From an uncultured Candidatus Actinomarina sp. (GTDB lineage Bacteria > Actinomycetota > Acidimicrobiia > Actinomarinales > Actinomarinaceae): DNA of 64,000 nucleotides. Below, piece by piece: positions 1-13,018 of the stretch. Location: contig CACLXG010000001.1 of the NCBI GenBank assembly GCA_902610815.1, forward strand, positions 264,775-328,774, in the 5' to 3' direction. Under the pieces are notes generated by a model. The model saw only the letters and a list, made by a program, of their open reading frames with translations, was not told the origin of the DNA and did not search any database. Position numbers and translations under genes: made by a program. How positions within the stretch are numbered: position 1 is the first letter of the stretch; every line of letters begins with the position of its first letter.

Positions 1-459
<459 letters not shown>

Positions 460-592
460 CTAAGGAGCATAGAACTTCGGTTCTAAGGTCAATCGTCGGT
501 TGTCTACAAGACTGATACTTTACTCAGCTGTGAAAAAGTCAAATTGGCTTTTTGAAAATTGTATAGCAAGCGCAATTGCAAAGTATTCATAT

Positions 593-3654
<3,062 letters not shown>

Positions 3655-3698
3655 AATACCTAGCTTGAGCGCTTGCTATAGAATTTTTAAGAAGTAGA

Positions 3699-3816
<118 letters not shown>

Positions 3817-3827
3817 TTTTAAAGAAG

Positions 3828-3856
3828 AGCCCCTAGGAAACTAGGGGTTTTTCTTT
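3828..3856 (+). terminator. Rho-independent terminator of the rRNA operon
   Basis: Stem agcccctag / ctaggggtt with gaaa loop, followed by tttttctttt. Confidence 0.9.
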
Positions 3857-3870
3857 TATAATTACTTAAT

Positions 3871-4290
3871 ATGCAATACACAAAATTTTTAAATTTATTT
3901 TTGTCATTTTTGCTAATAAACAGTTCATTGTTGATTGTTTATTCAGTTTTTTTTCCTAATTCAACTTTTCTTTTTTTTCAACAAACATATCTAGAAGTCC
4001 TAGCAATTGCTGATACTGGAGGTAATGGACATTTAAATTTATTAACATATCCATTAAGTTTGTATTTAATGTGTACATTCGGTTGTATTCAATATTTACG
4101 AACTCAAGAGATTTTTTACCTTAATTTTTTAACAGTATTGTGGACTATTGTTCTCATATCAAGGATCATTTCTTTACTAATAATAAGAAATGTTGAGATT
4201 GACCTATATTTCTTTTTTGGAATACTTACAGAATTTTTTATTGCTCCAATACATATTTACTTCCGAAGTAAGATAATTAAAGTAAGTTAA
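3871..4290 (+). CDS. Small integral membrane protein of unknown function
   Basis: 139-aa ORF with several hydrophobic segments. Confidence 0.6.
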   Translation: MQYTKFLNLFLSFLLINSSLLIVYSVFFPNSTFLFFQQTYLEVLAIADTGGNGHLNLLTYPLSLYLMCTFGCIQYLRTQEIFYLNFLTVLWTIVLISRIISLLIIRNVEIDLYFFFGILTEFFIAPIHIYFRSKIIKVS

Positions 4291-5201
4291 GTATTTTCTA
4301 AAAAATTTTTAATTCCCTGAATTTGCATTTGTAAATTTCCGTTATCTAAATAATTTTTGATAGTATCTTCATCTACACCAAGAATTCTATAATTGCTACT
4401 TAACCATGTTTGTAGGGATTCAGCAGCTACATCAATCGATAAATTTGGCAATTTTGTTACAAAGTCAATCCAGAGTTCAATACTTTCTTTAGCATTGACT
4501 ATTAATTCATAAGGATTTTTATGTATTCCAAAATGAGCAAGAGCTAAATATTCAAGATCTAGTGTATATAACTTATCTAATGTGTTGAATAGTAATTCTT
4601 TATTAAAATCTGGTGGTGGAAGGTTGGGTTGAACAAAGTCTCCATGAGGATAAATTAATCCTAGTGTATCTCCCATAAATAGTGTTTTAGAATATGCATC
4701 ATAAAATGTATAGTGATGTTTTGCATGTCCGGGTCCATAGATTGCTTCTAATTTTCTTCCATTACCTAAATCGATCAACTCTTTATCTTTGAGTGAATGT
4801 ATATTATTTAATGGTGTTGGTTTAATTTCACCCCAATTAGTAGATAGCCAATCTTCTGTATATACTTCAGAAACTGCTTTCCATAATTTCTCTGGGTTAG
4901 GTAAATGTTTTAGTCCTAATTCATGAATGTATACAAAATGATCTTTAAACTTTTCAACTAAATGTCCGATTCCACCAACATGATCTAGATGTAAATGTGT
5001 TATAGCAGATCTGTTAACTTGATTTATACCTAAACTTTCTAAACTTGAAATCAAATAAGGAAAAGACTTCGATGGACCGACTTCAATTAATATTGGATTA
5101 GATGAATCTATATAGTAACAAGACATTCTTCCTGGTTTATTTTCCATGAAAACATCAATTTGATAAATATGATTATCAAATTTAATTACGTCCTGTTTCA
5201 T
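4287..5201 (-). CDS. MBL-fold metallo-hydrolase
   Basis: THLHLDHVGG motif, GPGHAKHH, FMGDTLG. Confidence 0.9.
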   Translation of the reverse strand: MKQDVIKFDNHIYQIDVFMENKPGRMSCYYIDSSNPILIEVGPSKSFPYLISSLESLGINQVNRSAITHLHLDHVGGIGHLVEKFKDHFVYIHELGLKHLPNPEKLWKAVSEVYTEDWLSTNWGEIKPTPLNNIHSLKDKELIDLGNGRKLEAIYGPGHAKHHYTFYDAYSKTLFMGDTLGLIYPHGDFVQPNLPPPDFNKELLFNTLDKLYTLDLEYLALAHFGIHKNPYELIVNAKESIELWIDFVTKLPNLSIDVAAESLQTWLSSNYRILGVDEDTIKNYLDNGNLQMQIQGIKNFLENT

Positions 5202-5244
5202 ATATATATTTTTGCATATAAAAGTTATAAACTACACTGTTTAA

Positions 5245-6669
5245 ATGAAAGTTTCTTTATCAAGCACTGCGGAATATAGTTCTGAAGCAGCTGAATCTAT
5301 CAAAGACTTAAAACCAAATGCTGCTGATGTAATGATAACAAGTATTGTAACCTCTATGGTTACCGATCTAGGTGTAGTTGCCCCAACATCCTCAGGCCTA
5401 TTAACTCTTTATGATGGTAAAACTAACAAATCACACACAATAGATGGTTATTTTGTTTCACCTAAAAATTTTAAAGGTAATGATCATGAAGAGCATAGGG
5501 TGGTGTTGACTTATGGTGGACATGTGGAAACATGTAAAGGAGCAAATACATTTGCAGTTCCTGGTATATATAAAATTTTGGATTTTTTATATCAGAATTA
5601 TGCATCACTACCTTTAGATAAATTATTAGAATTTCCGAGCAAAATTGCAAAAAATGGATTTAAATTAACTCAGCCAACAAAAGATTATTTCAAACATTCA
5701 TTAGAGCCAATTTTTATGTGGCACGACTATTCAAAAATAATTTTAGAAAATGTTGCAAACAATATAGACAACGGAATTGTTAAGTTAGATAAGTTAAGCG
5801 ATTCACTTAATCATTTAGCAAGTGAGGGTTTTAATGATTTTTATGAAGGAGATGTTTCTAAAGAAATACTTAAAACCATAAAACAAGAGGGTGGACATGT
5901 AACTTCGGAAGATTTTGAAAATTATAAATTAATAGAAGATAGTAAATTCAATTTTAGTTATAAAAATTTAAATCTTACTGGCCATGCTGGACCATCTATT
6001 GGAGGACTAATGGTTTTAAAATATATTGAAGAACTTAATAACGGTAAGAGCATCCAATCTTTAATAGACGTTTATAAAACAAGAAAAAATAATTATGAAT
6101 TTTTTGGTGATAGACAAACAATCGTAAAACAAGAAATCTTAAATCTTTCTCGCTCATCTTCTACGATTCAAGTCAATACCTCAGATGATTTGAATAATCA
6201 TTTCTCAATAACATTTTCAAGTGGCTACGGTTCTGGCGTCCTATGTCCAAATACTGGGATGTATTTCAATAACTCTCTTGGTGAAATTGAGCTTAACCCT
6301 CAAGGTTTCTTAGGAGATACAAAAGGAGATAGATTAATATCGAACATGAGTCCTTTAGTAATTAAAACTGATGATGGTATTACAACTATAGGATCACCAG
6401 GAGCAGATCGAATTAGTTCAGCTATTGCACAAGTCTTAATAAATTATTCTATGCACAATGACTGGAAACAAGCTATTGATGCTCCAAGATTTCATGTAAA
6501 TGGAGATGGTACAGTTAGAGCAGAACCTGGTTCATTGGAGATTGACAAAAATATTACAATTACAGAAGAGTATGATATGTATTTTGGTGGTGTTTGTGTT
6601 TCGGGTTTAAATAATGGTGTTTTTTCACATGGAGACAAGAGAAGAGGAGACACTTCATGGAAAAATTAA
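5245..6669 (+). CDS. Gamma-glutamyltransferase (GGT)-family protein
   Basis: FGSGV/PGTG/LNN-like block (YGSGVLCPNTGMYFNNSLGEIELNP), GSPGADRISSAIAQVLIN, EDFENYK. Confidence 0.85.
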   Translation: MKVSLSSTAEYSSEAAESIKDLKPNAADVMITSIVTSMVTDLGVVAPTSSGLLTLYDGKTNKSHTIDGYFVSPKNFKGNDHEEHRVVLTYGGHVETCKGANTFAVPGIYKILDFLYQNYASLPLDKLLEFPSKIAKNGFKLTQPTKDYFKHSLEPIFMWHDYSKIILENVANNIDNGIVKLDKLSDSLNHLASEGFNDFYEGDVSKEILKTIKQEGGHVTSEDFENYKLIEDSKFNFSYKNLNLTGHAGPSIGGLMVLKYIEELNNGKSIQSLIDVYKTRKNNYEFFGDRQTIVKQEILNLSRSSSTIQVNTSDDLNNHFSITFSSGYGSGVLCPNTGMYFNNSLGEIELNPQGFLGDTKGDRLISNMSPLVIKTDDGITTIGSPGADRISSAIAQVLINYSMHNDWKQAIDAPRFHVNGDGTVRAEPGSLEIDKNITITEEYDMYFGGVCVSGLNNGVFSHGDKRRGDTSWKN

Positions 6670-7349
6670 ACAAAATTCCACATAAATTCCTTTTTTATTT
6701 TGGTTTTTTTATAGTTTTAATATTTTTGAGTCTTTCATACTGGCAATTTATTAGCTTCCAAAATGATAAAATTATGCTAAATGAATTTAAAAATAATAGT
6801 ATATCTTCATCTATTTCAATATCAGATCTTTATTCAAATAATGATGAAAACGTATTTGAATTTAACAAAATTATAATTAAAAATAATAAAAATTTTACAA
6901 AAATAAGAGATTGGTATTTACGCTCAAGAGTAAATAATGGTCAAAATGGCTTTCACTTAATTACCTTGTATAAAGAAAGTAATAATGATAAGTACTTGTT
7001 AGTGAATAATGGTTGGATCCCATTAGATAAGAATGTGAACAAAACTTTTCCGCAGGAGGAGATATTATTTGTTGGTCGACTTATGAAATATGATCAACAA
7101 TCTTTTGGTCAAGATGATATTTCAAATTCTGAGTATTTATTTAGGATAGATAAAGATTTTATTGAATCAGAAACAAATGTAGTACTACCTAATTATTATC
7201 TAACGCTTACTGAAGCTTGTGGGGGTGGAGTAGAGTGTATAAATCTAGAAGAACCATATGATGCACCGCATTTAAGTTACGCTTTACAATGGTTATTTTT
7301 TGCTGCATGTTTAATTATTGTTATATTAAGAAAAAATAGAATTATATGA
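6657..7349 (+). CDS. SURF1-family cytochrome oxidase biogenesis protein
   Basis: Two terminal TM helices, LLVNNGWIPLDKN, VGRL, PHLSYALQWLFFA. Confidence 0.8.
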   Translation: MEKLNKIPHKFLFYFGFFIVLIFLSLSYWQFISFQNDKIMLNEFKNNSISSSISISDLYSNNDENVFEFNKIIIKNNKNFTKIRDWYLRSRVNNGQNGFHLITLYKESNNDKYLLVNNGWIPLDKNVNKTFPQEEILFVGRLMKYDQQSFGQDDISNSEYLFRIDKDFIESETNVVLPNYYLTLTEACGGGVECINLEEPYDAPHLSYALQWLFFAACLIIVILRKNRII

Positions 7350-8233
7350 TAAATAAACTTAAATTAGATGATTTTGAATTATCTTACACTTCTGAAGGAG
7401 AGGGGAGAGATGTACTTTTTTTACATGGATTTCCTTCTAATATGTTCTTTTGGGATGACATAAAAAACGATTTGAAAGATAAATTAAGAGTTACAGTTGT
7501 TGAGCAAAGAGGTTACCCTCTATCATCCATACAAAATTCTATTGTAAGCGACTTTAATATTGAAAACTTATCACTAGATATAGAAAATTTAATAAATAAA
7601 CTAAACCTTTCTAATAATCTAACTGTAGTCGGACATGATTGGGGTTCTATTGTTGCATGGTCCATAGCTTGCAGGGGAAATGTGAAAATAGACAAATTAG
7701 TTTCTATATGTGGTGGTACTGAATTTCCTTCATCAGATATTTATGATAAATTAAACTTTAATAAAGGACAGCACTATATAAGTTCATTTCAAAATCCTGA
7801 AGAAGCAAACAAAATACTTTCAACAAATCTAGATTTATTCTTTAGATCTGCATACAGAGTAACACCAAAAATTGACTACCAATTAATAGATCTATCATTG
7901 AATAATTTATTTACTACACATAATCTAGATAGCAAAATTCATAATATTGATATTGATTCGTTAATTAAGCATTTTAAAAACGGAATGACACAATCTATAT
8001 CATGGTATTCGAACATAGATTATAATCTAGAGCTGTCTAGTCAATGGAGAAGAGTACATGACATTGAAGTAACTTTTTTATTTGGCGAAAATGATGCTGC
8101 TGTAAAATTAAACGAAAAAATGATTAACAGATTAAATTCATCAGGAACGAATGTAACAGTTAAAGAAGTTGAGAATGCAGATCATTGGTTACCATTAACA
8201 CATAAGGAGAGTGTAATACGTGAAATTATATAA
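7346..8233 (+). CDS. Alpha/beta hydrolase
   Basis: LFLHGFPSNMFFWDDI, VVGHDWGSIVAW nucleophile elbow, C-terminal NADHWLP. Confidence 0.9.
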   Translation: MINKLKLDDFELSYTSEGEGRDVLFLHGFPSNMFFWDDIKNDLKDKLRVTVVEQRGYPLSSIQNSIVSDFNIENLSLDIENLINKLNLSNNLTVVGHDWGSIVAWSIACRGNVKIDKLVSICGGTEFPSSDIYDKLNFNKGQHYISSFQNPEEANKILSTNLDLFFRSAYRVTPKIDYQLIDLSLNNLFTTHNLDSKIHNIDIDSLIKHFKNGMTQSISWYSNIDYNLELSSQWRRVHDIEVTFLFGENDAAVKLNEKMINRLNSSGTNVTVKEVENADHWLPLTHKESVIREII

Positions 8234-8271
8234 ACTGCGCATTTGTCCTATAATATATATTATGTTGCGTT

Positions 8272-9213
8272 ATGTATAAACAAGTATTACATGATCACTT
8301 AGATGGAGGTTTAAGGCCTTCTACTGCGAGAGACTTAGCAAAACAGATAGATTATAAACCTATAGTTGAGATTGATAATGTCGCTGACTTTTTTGATCGA
8401 TCCTCTTCAACTTCCTTAGAAAATTATTTAGAAGCCTTCACGCATTCTATTGCTTTAATGCAAACTTTCAGTAATTTAGAACAGATAGCTTATGAAGCAG
8501 CATTAGATATGCATCAAAATAATATTAATTTTTATGAATCTAGATATGCCCCTTTTTACTCTGTAAATGACACCCTATCCCCTAAAGATGTTATCAATGC
8601 CATCAATTCGGGCTTTAAACAGGCTGAAAATGAATGTGGTATTGTTTCTGGCTTAATTCTTTGTGGAATGCGTCATGACCCTGACAATGTTAAAGCTGTT
8701 GCTGAACTAGCTATAGATTACAAAAAGCTAATTATTGGTTTTGACATTGCTGGACCTGAATTAAACTATTTACCTTCAATGTATAAAGATAGTTTTTTAA
8801 AAGTTAAAAATGAAGGAATTAATATAACAATCCATGCAGGTGAAGGTGACGGCGTTAATTCAATTCAAGAAGCTCTTGATAACGGAGCAAAAAGAATAGG
8901 ACACGGTGTTAGGATTATTGAAGATATTAATGAAGATAATGAATTGGGTAATACTGCAGATTACGTATTGCAGAACAATATACCATTAGAAATATGTATT
9001 ACATCTAATTTGCATACAAATATGTATAAAAGTCCTCAAGATCATCCAATATCAAGATTGCATAATTTAGGATTTAATATATCACTTAATACTGACAATA
9101 GATTGATGAGCAATACGAGTATTGATAATGAATTAAAGATAGCAAAAATAGCTGGGATTGAAGATCCTGCTTCCCTTCTGAAATATTCAGCTAGCGACAG
9201 TTTTCTTAATTAG
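8272..9213 (+). CDS. add: Adenosine deaminase
   Basis: HDHLDGGLRPST, ITIHAGEGDG, RIGHGVR, SLNTDN. Confidence 0.9.
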   Translation: MYKQVLHDHLDGGLRPSTARDLAKQIDYKPIVEIDNVADFFDRSSSTSLENYLEAFTHSIALMQTFSNLEQIAYEAALDMHQNNINFYESRYAPFYSVNDTLSPKDVINAINSGFKQAENECGIVSGLILCGMRHDPDNVKAVAELAIDYKKLIIGFDIAGPELNYLPSMYKDSFLKVKNEGINITIHAGEGDGVNSIQEALDNGAKRIGHGVRIIEDINEDNELGNTADYVLQNNIPLEICITSNLHTNMYKSPQDHPISRLHNLGFNISLNTDNRLMSNTSIDNELKIAKIAGIEDPASLLKYSASDSFLN

Positions 9214-9519
9214 TATCTCATTATCATTATTTAAAAAGTTGTAAAATTGTGATTCGTTAATTAATTTAAAATTACAATTCGGATACAATTTTTTAGCTAA
9301 TTTTATCTTTTTTTGTTTTTTTGTTATTAAATTTTGATTCATAGTTGTTATTTCAACATAAACATCTAATTCGGGTAAATAAAAATCTGGTGTAAACATC
9401 ATTTTAATAGCACCTCTACCCCACTTTAGAGGAAAGCTAGTTGGTTCATATATCCATTGAATGTTAAATAAATCTAAATGCTCAGAAAATAGTTTTTCAG
9501 AATAATGTGCAAATTTCAT
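9187..9519 (-). CDS. Small PD-(D/E)XK-like protein of unknown function
   Basis: FTPDFYLPELDVYVEITTMNQ resembles a TPDF..P...vyvE nuclease-fold signature. Confidence 0.5.
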   Translation of the reverse strand: MKFAHYSEKLFSEHLDLFNIQWIYEPTSFPLKWGRGAIKMMFTPDFYLPELDVYVEITTMNQNLITKKQKKIKLAKKLYPNCNFKLINESQFYNFLNNDNEILIKKTVAS

Positions 9520-9959
9520 CTATTTTCAGCAGAAATTTTTTCTGGGAATAGAGAAAATACTTCTGCTTCCGTTTCAGTGTGAACTGGCCCTAGTGAAATA
9601 CCAAATACTGCTTGACCTTTTTTAAGTAAGTCAATCATTTGGTCATTTTCAGTTAATATATAAATGGATGATCCATCAGAAAATATTGATACATCTGTGA
9701 CGTTTTTCTTTTTACCCAGTAATTTTGAAATATTTTCTAAAGCAACTCTGATTTTTTGTAAACTTATACCTGCATCACGCAATTTATTAACAAGCTTAAC
9801 TAAGACAATATCATTAAAAGAATATAATCTATGAAAACCTGAACCTTTAATATTTCTAATAGAAGCATTGATAAGACCTGTTGATGTCCAATGATCTAAT
9901 TGCCTATAAGATATACCAGTTATTTTACAAACTTCTGGTCCTGTGTAACCCTGTTGCAT
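9516..9959 (-). CDS. MerR-family transcriptional regulator (Rv1830-like position)
   Basis: Y-G/TGPEVCKITGISYRQLDHWTSTGLI; adjacent to DUF151 gene. Confidence 0.88.
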   Translation of the reverse strand: MQQGYTGPEVCKITGISYRQLDHWTSTGLINASIRNIKGSGFHRLYSFNDIVLVKLVNKLRDAGISLQKIRVALENISKLLGKKKNVTDVSIFSDGSSIYILTENDQMIDLLKKGQAVFGISLGPVHTETEAEVFSLFPEKISAENR

Positions 9960-9960
9960 A

Positions 9961-9983
9961 GTTTTAATCTACTAGATTAAAAC
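9961..9983. promoter_or_regulatory. Perfect inverted repeat gttttaatct-act-agattaaaac upstream of the merR start
   Basis: 10-bp perfect arms, 3-bp spacer, 1 bp from the ATG of the MerR ORF; candidate operator. Confidence 0.55.
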
Positions 9984-9997
9984 AGTTATTCAAGGAT

Positions 9998-10477
9998 TTA
10001 GAGAAAATCATCAGGTGAAATATCATCAATAAATTCAGCGAATTCTTTAATATCCTGATTATTGTCATCAATTAATATGATTGAATTTTGACTAAATATA
10101 TCATTATTAACTGTAATTTTAGAATTTGATCTTATAGCTAATGCGATAGCATCACTAGGCCTAGATGATAAAGTTACATTTCCTTCAATTGTGTTTAAGG
10201 TAATTTCTGCATAATAAGTTTTATCTTTTATATCTGTAATGGAAACTTCAGTTATCGATGCATTTAGAGATTCAACAATATCAATAAGTAAATCATGGGT
10301 TTGTGGTCTTGGATGTACATAGCCCTCTTGTGCATAAGCAATAGATACTGCTTCAATAGTCCCAATCCATATAGGAAGAAATCTAGAAGTATCAGGATCA
10401 TGTAAAAGCATGATTGGTGTTTCTGAATCTTCTTCTAACCTTATTCCTGAAACTTCAACGACAACATTTTCATTCAT
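9998..10477 (-). CDS. Bifunctional nuclease-family protein (DUF151)
   Basis: LPIWIG..EA..IA, LSSRPSDAIALAIRS. Confidence 0.93.
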   Translation of the reverse strand: MNENVVVEVSGIRLEEDSETPIMLLHDPDTSRFLPIWIGTIEAVSIAYAQEGYVHPRPQTHDLLIDIVESLNASITEVSITDIKDKTYYAEITLNTIEGNVTLSSRPSDAIALAIRSNSKITVNNDIFSQNSIILIDDNNQDIKEFAEFIDDISPDDFL

Positions 10478-10508
10478 AAAAAAAGATTAATATTTATTAA
10501 ATTTTTTT

Positions 10509-11591
10509 CTAGTCAGATAGGACTAATTTAGATATTACATTTGACAGAAGGAAATTATAATTGACAGCTTTTTCTGAAGATATCAAAGGTATTTTCAATA
10601 TTTCATCATCAAAATTATTTGAAAGTTTTATTATTGAATTATTTATTTCTACTAAATACATGGTTGTTGGAATATTTATATTTCCAAATTTAGATACATC
10701 ATATTCCAATAGGTACGACAAAGAATTAAAAGAGTTATTTATCATGTATACATCATCAGAAGATTTTAATAATGAATTGTCATCAAAATTAGATAAGGAT
10801 TCTTGATAAAGTTTTAAAGTATCAAAGAAATGTGACTCTTTATCTTGATCTACAAATGATTTATTAACAATAGTGATTATATTCCTATTGTAATCTTGAT
10901 TGTATCCAATGAACGTTAATCCTGCATCTGTAGTCCAACCAGTTTTTAAGCCTTTAAATCCTTCATCAATAATATTATTTGTATTTATAAATTTTTTAAC
11001 AGTTCCGTTGTGATCAAAGTAAAATTTTGATTTATTTGTTATATCAATAAGTTTTGTATTTTTTAATATATATTTAGATAAAATTAGTAAATCATTAAGT
11101 GTTGTGTAATGATTCGTCTCGTCTAAACCATCAGGGTTTTTAAATTTAGTCTTTGTCATATTTAATTTAGATGCTGTTATATTCATTAATTCAACAAAAT
11201 CTACAACTGAATTTGATATGTGCATTGCAGTTGCATATGCAGAGTCATTTGCAGAATATACTAATAAAAATTCAAGTAACTGTTCTACAGAGACTTGTGT
11301 TCCCTCTTCTAAATACGCTACTTTTCCTTCAAAATCATAACCATCAGGGTAAGAAATAGTTACTATATCATTAAGATCTGTATTTTCGTATAGTAACAGA
11401 GCTGTCATTAGTTTTGTGATTGATGCCGGTGATATTTCTTCATTTATATTACTTTTATATAAAAATAAATCTTTATCAAGATCATATGATAAATAATATT
11501 CAGTTGTTAAAAAGTTATCTTCTAGTTCATCAGCAAAAGAATTAGTTGTAACAAATAATAAAACAAGAAATATTAAGAAGTATCTTTTAAT
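10509..11591 (-). CDS. D-alanyl-D-alanine carboxypeptidase (PBP5/DacA-like); start extended to ATT at 11591..11589
   Basis: Upstream in-frame translation (I)KRYFLIFLVLLFVTTNSFADE...EEISPASITKLMTALL adds a signal peptide and SxxK; SDN-like (YSANDSAYA) and KTG (GLKTGWT) motifs; AGGAG 6 nt before ATT. Track ORF 10509..11408 is truncated. Confidence 0.85.
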   Translation of the reverse strand: MKRYFLIFLVLLFVTTNSFADELEDNFLTTEYYLSYDLDKDLFLYKSNINEEISPASITKLMTALLLYENTDLNDIVTISYPDGYDFEGKVAYLEEGTQVSVEQLLEFLLVYSANDSAYATAMHISNSVVDFVELMNITASKLNMTKTKFKNPDGLDETNHYTTLNDLLILSKYILKNTKLIDITNKSKFYFDHNGTVKKFINTNNIIDEGFKGLKTGWTTDAGLTFIGYNQDYNRNIITIVNKSFVDQDKESHFFDTLKLYQESLSNFDDNSLLKSSDDVYMINNSFNSLSYLLEYDVSKFGNINIPTTMYLVEINNSIIKLSNNFDDEILKIPLISSEKAVNYNFLLSNVISKLVLSD

Positions 11592-12151
11592 AAATAGCTC
11601 CTAATTAAAATAGTATAATTTTCAATAATTAAACTTTCATCTTCTTCAAAATCTGATGATAATAAACTTTTAATGAATTCTATAAAATCATTGGATCTTT
11701 CATTTATAGATTTAAGCACTGAAAAATTTTTAGGCTCTAAACCAAGAGAGTAAAAATATGACCAAGCTTTCAACCTGTTTAAATCTTCGTTCTTGTATAT
11801 TTGTTTTTCAATCTCGAAGTCATAAGATATTAGTTCATTAAATTGTTCAGTAGACAATCCAGATTGTTTAAGAATATCTCTTAATGAGTAATCATTAATC
11901 TTAATACTTTTTGTTTTACTACTTTTTAATAATGACGGATTATTTTTGATTGCCTTTAGACTGTAGAATTGATTTTCTTGAAGATCTATAATTTTTGAAA
12001 TCTTTTCTATATCTTTATTAGTAAATTTCCTTGTACCGCCAGAAGATCTTTTTATATTTATCAATCCTTCTTTTTCTAAAAATCTTATTCTTGATATGGA
12101 AGCTGAAGGATGTTTTATTTGTAAAGCTTTAACAACTTGACCAATATTCAC
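11573..12151 (-). CDS. MerR-family regulator, FtsR/Rv1828-like
   Basis: NIGQVVKALQIKHPSASISRIRFLEKEGLINIKRSSGGTRKF; downstream of FHA gene. Confidence 0.85.
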   Translation of the reverse strand: MNIGQVVKALQIKHPSASISRIRFLEKEGLINIKRSSGGTRKFTNKDIEKISKIIDLQENQFYSLKAIKNNPSLLKSSKTKSIKINDYSLRDILKQSGLSTEQFNELISYDFEIEKQIYKNEDLNRLKAWSYFYSLGLEPKNFSVLKSINERSNDFIEFIKSLLSSDFEEDESLIIENYTILIRSYLLKDTS

Positions 12152-12495
12152 TACGTAACCTCGGTAAGTAATAATATATATTTACCAATTTGAATTTTAT
12201 CTCCGGATTTAAGTAAATAATCATTTTTAATTTCATTGTTAATATAAATTCCATTAGTAGAGTTATTATCTAAAATTTTAATCTCGTTTGTATCTACTGA
12301 CAATAGCGCATGCTTCCGAGACACTGTAATATCATCTAATATTATGTTATTATCTGATGCCCTTCCAATACTGTAGTTTTTAGCCATTAATTTCCATGAT
12401 GATGACATTACTTCGTTGTTTAATAGAGAAAGTATATATAAAGGTTCTTCAGCATTATTGCTTGATGAATCTAAAGGTATTGTTTCGTTATCCAC
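12151..12495 (-). CDS. FHA-domain protein (GarA-like)
   Basis: YSIGRASDNNIILDDITVSRKHALL...DNNSTNGIYINN...LKSGDKIQIG. Confidence 0.9.
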   Translation of the reverse strand: MDNETIPLDSSSNNAEEPLYILSLLNNEVMSSSWKLMAKNYSIGRASDNNIILDDITVSRKHALLSVDTNEIKILDNNSTNGIYINNEIKNDYLLKSGDKIQIGKYILLLTEVT

Positions 12496-13018
12496 TCTTA
12501 TATATTAAGTTGTACAAATATTCAAATGCAACATAAAAGTAAAAAATTATAACAACAATTGAAAGTATATATAAAAGCGGAATTGTAACTGAAGAATTTA
12601 ATACATATAAGCAAATAAGAACAAATAAGAAAACAGTTGCAATCTTTCCTTTTTGTGAAACATTAATACTAGCACCAGTTAACAAAACGTATATAGAGCC
12701 TAACAAAACTAGAACTTCTCTTACTAATACAGCATATAGCAAATATTGAGGAATAATTGATGATAACCAAAATAGTAATATTATAAATACTACCCTATCG
12801 GTTAAAGGATCTAGAATTATTCCTAATTTAGATACTAAGTTAAATTTTCGAGCAACTATTCCATCTAAAGAGTCTGATAACCCTATTAAAGCAATAATAA
12901 AAATTAGAATATATGAATTAAATTCATCTGGAATGAAATTAATAAAGAGATAAATTGCTGAAAAGAAACGTATAAGTGTAATGAGGTTAGGTAAAAGAAA
13001 TATGTCCCTAAAACTCAA
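12488..13018 (-). CDS. CDP-alcohol phosphatidyltransferase (PgsA-like)
   Basis: D-G-x2-A-R-x8-G-x3-D-x3-D motif: DSLDGIVARKFNLVSKLGIILDPLTDR. Confidence 0.92.
   Translation of the reverse strand: MSFRDIFLLPNLITLIRFFSAIYLFINFIPDEFNSYILIFIIALIGLSDSLDGIVARKFNLVSKLGIILDPLTDRVVFIILLFWLSSIIPQYLLYAVLVREVLVLLGSIYVLLTGASINVSQKGKIATVFLFVLICLYVLNSSVTIPLLYILSIVVIIFYFYVAFEYLYNLIYKSG

Noticed and set aside
10509-11408. Truncated carboxypeptidase as pseudogene
   Set aside because: Upstream in-frame sequence restores the signal peptide and SxxK with an SD; missing start is better explained by an ATT start.
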